Shown here: positions 61,416-64,000 of the stretch, one piece after another | How positions within the stretch are numbered: the stretch's first letter is position 1 | Layout: the number at the start of each line of letters is the position of its first letter | Source: Rhodoferax saidenbachensis | Lineage (GTDB): Bacteria; Pseudomonadota; Gammaproteobacteria; Burkholderiales; Burkholderiaceae_C | Direction of reading: 5' to 3' | Assembly: GCF_001955715.1 (NCBI RefSeq) | Contig: NZ_CP019239.1 | Location: 1,612,001-1,676,000 of the forward strand | Length of the DNA: 64,000 bases | Position numbers and translations under genes: made by a program | The notes under the pieces: model-generated | Databases searched by the model: none | The model's input: only the letters and a program-made list of their open reading frames with translations | What the model was told of the DNA's origin: nothing

Positions 61416-62330
61416 GTGAAAACCCTGGATGATGATTTGCTGGATCGCATTCACCGCGACTTGCGCGACAGTCTGGACGAAGAGCTGGAACTGGAGCTGG
61501 AAGACCACCAGCGCAATGTGCCAAGCACCGGCGGGATACCTGTTACGAATGACGAGCACGACGCACGCAAGCGTTACTTCCGTGAGTTGTTCCGTCTGCA
61601 AGCAGAACTGGTGAAACTCCAGGACTGGGTGGTCGCCAGCAAGCACAAAGTGGTCATCCTCTTCGAAGGACGCGACGCAGCTGGCAAGGGCGGCGTCATC
61701 AAACGCATCACGCAACGGCTCAACCCCCGCGTTTGCCGTGTCGCGGCGTTGCCGGCACCGAATGATCGTGAGCGCACTCAATGGTATTTCCAGCGCTATG
61801 TGGCGCACTTGCCAGCGGCGGGCGAAATCGTGCTGTTTGACCGCAGTTGGTACAACCGCGCTGGCGTGGAGCGCGTCATGGGTTTTTGCACCGACGCGCA
61901 GTACGAAGAGTTTTTCCGTTCTGTTCCTGAGTTCGAACGCATGCTGGCGCGGTCCGGCATTCAGGTACTGAAATACTGGTTCTCCATCTCCGATGAAGAG
62001 CAGCAGATGCGTTTTCTAGGGCGCATCCATGATCCATTAAAACAGTGGAAGCTCAGCCCCATGGATCTGGAGTCACGCCGCCGCTGGGAGGAGTACACAA
62101 AAGCCAAGGAAGTGATGCTGGAACGCACTCACATACCGGAAGCGCCATGGTGGGTCGTGCATGCTGACGATAAGAAGCGTGCGCGACTGAACTGCATACA
62201 CCACCTACTGGGGCAGATGCCATATGAAGAAGTGGCACACCCCACGATAGAACTGCCCGACCGCGAACGTCACGGCGACTATGCCCGCCAAACACTGCCA
62301 GAAGGCATATTCATCCCCGAAATTTTCTGA
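61416..62330 (+). CDS. ppk2: Polyphosphate kinase 2
   Basis: 304 residues from a GTG with GAGAGG 6 nt upstream. PPK2 uses polyphosphate to phosphorylate nucleotides. Walker A FEGRDAAGKGG, the lid module ERTQWYFQRYVAHLPAAGEIVLFDRSWYNRAGVERVMGF with Walker B, and KYWFSISDEEQQMRF are diagnostic. The C-terminal PYEEV...PEIF is typical. A single PPK2 domain, probably class I. It is separate from the chemosensory operon. Confidence 0.95.
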   Translation: MKTLDDDLLDRIHRDLRDSLDEELELELEDHQRNVPSTGGIPVTNDEHDARKRYFRELFRLQAELVKLQDWVVASKHKVVILFEGRDAAGKGGVIKRITQRLNPRVCRVAALPAPNDRERTQWYFQRYVAHLPAAGEIVLFDRSWYNRAGVERVMGFCTDAQYEEFFRSVPEFERMLARSGIQVLKYWFSISDEEQQMRFLGRIHDPLKQWKLSPMDLESRRRWEEYTKAKEVMLERTHIPEAPWWVVHADDKKRARLNCIHHLLGQMPYEEVAHPTIELPDRERHGDYARQTLPEGIFIPEIF

Positions 62331-62536
62331 TCGACCTGCGGCGTCGCCGTTTCACTTTGGAACTTCGACCCTCACGCGCGCCCAATAGTAGTCTTCGAGC
62401 AGTGGGTGGGCGCGCTGCTACATATCTGCGCTACTTTTTGGTCGAATTAGCTGCCCCAGCAAGAAAGATCCGCTCAACTATCGTAGGCTTGCAGGAAGGT
62501 CCGCTATTGAGCAATCCGTCTATCGGCGTCATCTTG

Positions 62537-62712
62537 CGCTTCGGGTCGTACGCTGATATTTGGCCCAAAAATCTTGGAGTAGGGATTGGCATGCGCTTAC
62601 CTTCCTCACTTGCCAATCGCACTAATCCAGACGAATATCGCTACCTAAACTACCTTGGCTGCGTTTGGAAAGTCCAGGGGTGCAACTGGTTCGGGTTAAC
62701 TGAGTTCGCTCA
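62537..62712 (+). repeat. 176-bp direct repeat, copy B
   Basis: Partner of 49987-50162 with five substitutions and no indels. It lies 206 bp after ppk2 and 64 bp before the Lys-rich secreted protein gene. Confidence 0.9.
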
Positions 62713-62776
62713 GGTATGCCCAAACACCGGCGTTTCCGCCATTCACTTCAACTTCCAAATCACTTAAGGATTGACC

Positions 62777-62992
62777 ATGAAGAAACTGACTCCAACTCTT
62801 CTCTTTGCAAGTATGTTGTTGGCCGGCTCCGCCGCAATGTCACAGCCCCAAGATAAAAATGTAACATTGATGGCCTGCATGAAGAAAGACCCCACGAGTA
62901 AGGAATGCGAAAAAAATGGTGAGTTGAAGAAAAATGCCACGGCAAAAAACGAGAAGAAAGAGCCTATGAAGAAGGCTGCTGCGAAACCTTAG
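62777..62992 (+). CDS. Small secreted Lys-rich protein
   Basis: 71 residues with AAGGA 7 nt before the ATG. A signal peptide (MKKLTPTLLFASMLLAGSAAMS) is followed by a short segment with two Cys (LMACMKKDPTSKECEKN) and a Lys/Ala tail (ATAKNEKKEPMKKAAAKP). The size and paired-Cys, Lys-rich make-up recall PsiF-like periplasmic proteins, but the match is weak. Confidence 0.75.
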   Translation: MKKLTPTLLFASMLLAGSAAMSQPQDKNVTLMACMKKDPTSKECEKNGELKKNATAKNEKKEPMKKAAAKP

Positions 62993-63576
62993 GGCAGTCT
63001 CTGTGTTAAGCATGATGAGTGCGCCCGAAGTGTTCGAACGACATCTCATACGAGAGCTGTTTTCCAACGGATCATCGGAACAATGAATTTCTCTGAAGAA
63101 TCATTACAGCCTAGGGCGTATCTCACTTGAGGGCAACTGTCGCTACGGGGCAAGTGTTGCCTTTCGCGAATGACCGCTTTGTGGATGGCAAGCTGTAAAC
63201 ACTGCACTGCCTGATGCGCATCCGCACCTGGGCTGTTCTCAGGGCCTGGGCTTGTACGCCTTCGGCGCCCGCCGTTGGAGCCCGCTGGTTCGCACCCACA
63301 CTAGCCAGTTCGAATCGGGTCGCTTTAATGCCAGACGTGGGCTATCGACACCCGTGAGCTTTGAAGCATGCGAACCGAACGGCCTGACCCCAAGCAGAGA
63401 TCGATCAAAAGCAGCTATGGGCATCGCTCACACTCCAACCTGCACGCTCAGAACCCGGCTTATCGGTGGGCCTCACACTTTTCTCTCATCCCTGTAAGAA
63501 ACAACGCGCTTGCCCGACTTACGCTCATACCGGCAATCACCGGCCTGTGGTTTGAGGTATCTACAAGGAGCAACAT
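62993..63576. other. Non-coding stretch with a 19-nt rnpB-like fragment
   Basis: About 580 bp with no credible gene. At 63449-63467 it reads CAGAACCCGGCTTATCGGT, identical to the 3' part of E. coli RNase P RNA as I remember it, but the upstream sequence does not match rnpB. A tRNA-like T-loop (AGTTCGAATC near 63307) is not part of a foldable tRNA. Confidence 0.4.
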
Positions 63577-64000
63577 ATGGCGGCGGCATTTCGCGCACTG
63601 GTGTTGTCGGTTTCGTGTCTTTTGAGCGTGGCATGCCTGCCTGCACAAGCCAAAGAGGCTGCCGTCTACACAGCATTCTTGAGCAAGACCGCACTTGGCG
63701 GCTACGACCCCGTAGCCTATTTCACTGAACAAAAACCGGTCAAAGGAGCAGCACAGTTTGCCGCGTCCTACAAAGGCGTCGAATGGCGCTTCTCTAGCGT
63801 GGAGAACCGCAATAAATTTTTGGCGGATCCGGAGCACTTCGCGCCCCAATACGGTGGCTACTGCGCATGGGCTGTGGCCCAGGGCTACACCGCCTCGGGT
63901 GACCCGCAGCGTTGGAAAATTGTCGATAACAAGCTCTACCTGAACTACGACGCTGAAGTGCAGAAGAAGTGGGAAAAGAACATTCCCGAGTTCGTCAAGT
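63577..64000 (+). CDS. Exported YHS-domain protein, 3' end cut by window edge
   Basis: 141 codons visible, with AAGGAG 6 nt before the ATG. A signal peptide (...CLPAQA) is followed by a YHS-type domain: LGGYDPVAYFTEQKPVKG, FRFSS-like WRFSSVENRNKFLADPEHFAPQYGGYCAWAVAQG. YHS domains often sit in metal-related proteins. The terminal segment LNYDAEVQKKWEKNIPEFVK is typical of the periplasmic YHS family in proteobacteria. Function unknown. Confidence 0.9.
   Translation, partial: MAAAFRALVLSVSCLLSVACLPAQAKEAAVYTAFLSKTALGGYDPVAYFTEQKPVKGAAQFAASYKGVEWRFSSVENRNKFLADPEHFAPQYGGYCAWAVAQGYTASGDPQRWKIVDNKLYLNYDAEVQKKWEKNIPEFVK

Noticed and set aside
63240..63330. tRNA-like T-loop sequence
   Set aside because: No acceptor stem, D-arm or anticodon arm can be laid around it.

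Overview
The window looks like a chromosomal segment from a beta-proteobacterium of the order Burkholderiales, most likely the family Comamonadaceae (Rhodoferax/Curvibacter-like). This rests on gene content and style: Bug-type tripartite tricarboxylate transporter proteins, a small Trp-rich membrane protein, an FNR-controlled cbb3 oxidase locus, GC-rich coding sequence and a dispersed short repeat of a kind I associate with this family. The species assignment is inference.

Layout. 1-3.5 kb (minus strand): an archaic (Csu-type) chaperone-usher pilus locus with two spore-coat-U pilins, a chaperone and an usher cut by the left edge. 3.8-6.9 kb: a large hybrid sensor kinase. 7.1-11.4 kb: cytochrome c, Trp-rich protein, ilvD, a divergent LysR regulator and lgt. 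11.5-17.2 kb: a malonate-use operon (GntR regulator, malonyl-CoA decarboxylase, Bug binding protein, crotonase, malonyl-CoA synthetase). 17.2-30.4 kb: a microaerobic respiration block (ccoI, ccoS, ccoNOQP, ccoG, fixH, fnr, hemN, a DsbD_2/TauE-like protein and a diguanylate cyclase) bracketed by two near-identical universal stress genes. It carries three perfect FNR boxes and the gene for a cysteine-complete FNR. 30.6-43.2 kb: a mixed region with an AT-rich DUF2806 gene, dusA, an EamA transporter, a hydrolase, an MCP-CheW pair, several small or unknown genes, SDRs, a LysR regulator and a methyltransferase. 43.2-49.9 kb: LysR, tctC, an aspartoacylase-like gene, tctBA and a chemoreceptor.

49.9-62.7 kb is bracketed by two copies of a 176-bp direct repeat (171/176 identical). 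Its left part is eroded: small hypothetical genes and a decayed arsenate-reductase/LMW-phosphatase relic. It then holds an EAL phosphodiesterase gene and an unknown gene, divergent from what I consider the most interesting system here. That system is a six-gene chemosensory-like operon (54.4-60.7 kb) encoding a membrane sensor/HPt/CheA-type kinase fusion, a membrane-anchored mini-MCP, two CheX-like proteins with ExxN motifs (one fused to a degenerate receiver), a CheY and a GGEEF diguanylate cyclase. Three of its products, otherwise unrelated in domain content, end in the same tail, ...G-(E/I)-(L)-E-L-F. I infer a chemotaxis-type phosphorelay rewired to control c-di-GMP, with a shared C-terminal docking peptide. 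A chalcone-isomerase-like protein and a PPK2 polyphosphate kinase follow. The right end holds a small secreted Lys-rich protein, a 580-bp non-coding stretch with a short rnpB-like fragment, and a YHS-domain protein cut by the right edge.

A second thread is a family of about 56-bp repeats. Six copies, all in the same orientation, lie between 12.2 and 42.2 kb, and two of them sit in frame inside genes (malonyl-CoA decarboxylase and crotonase).
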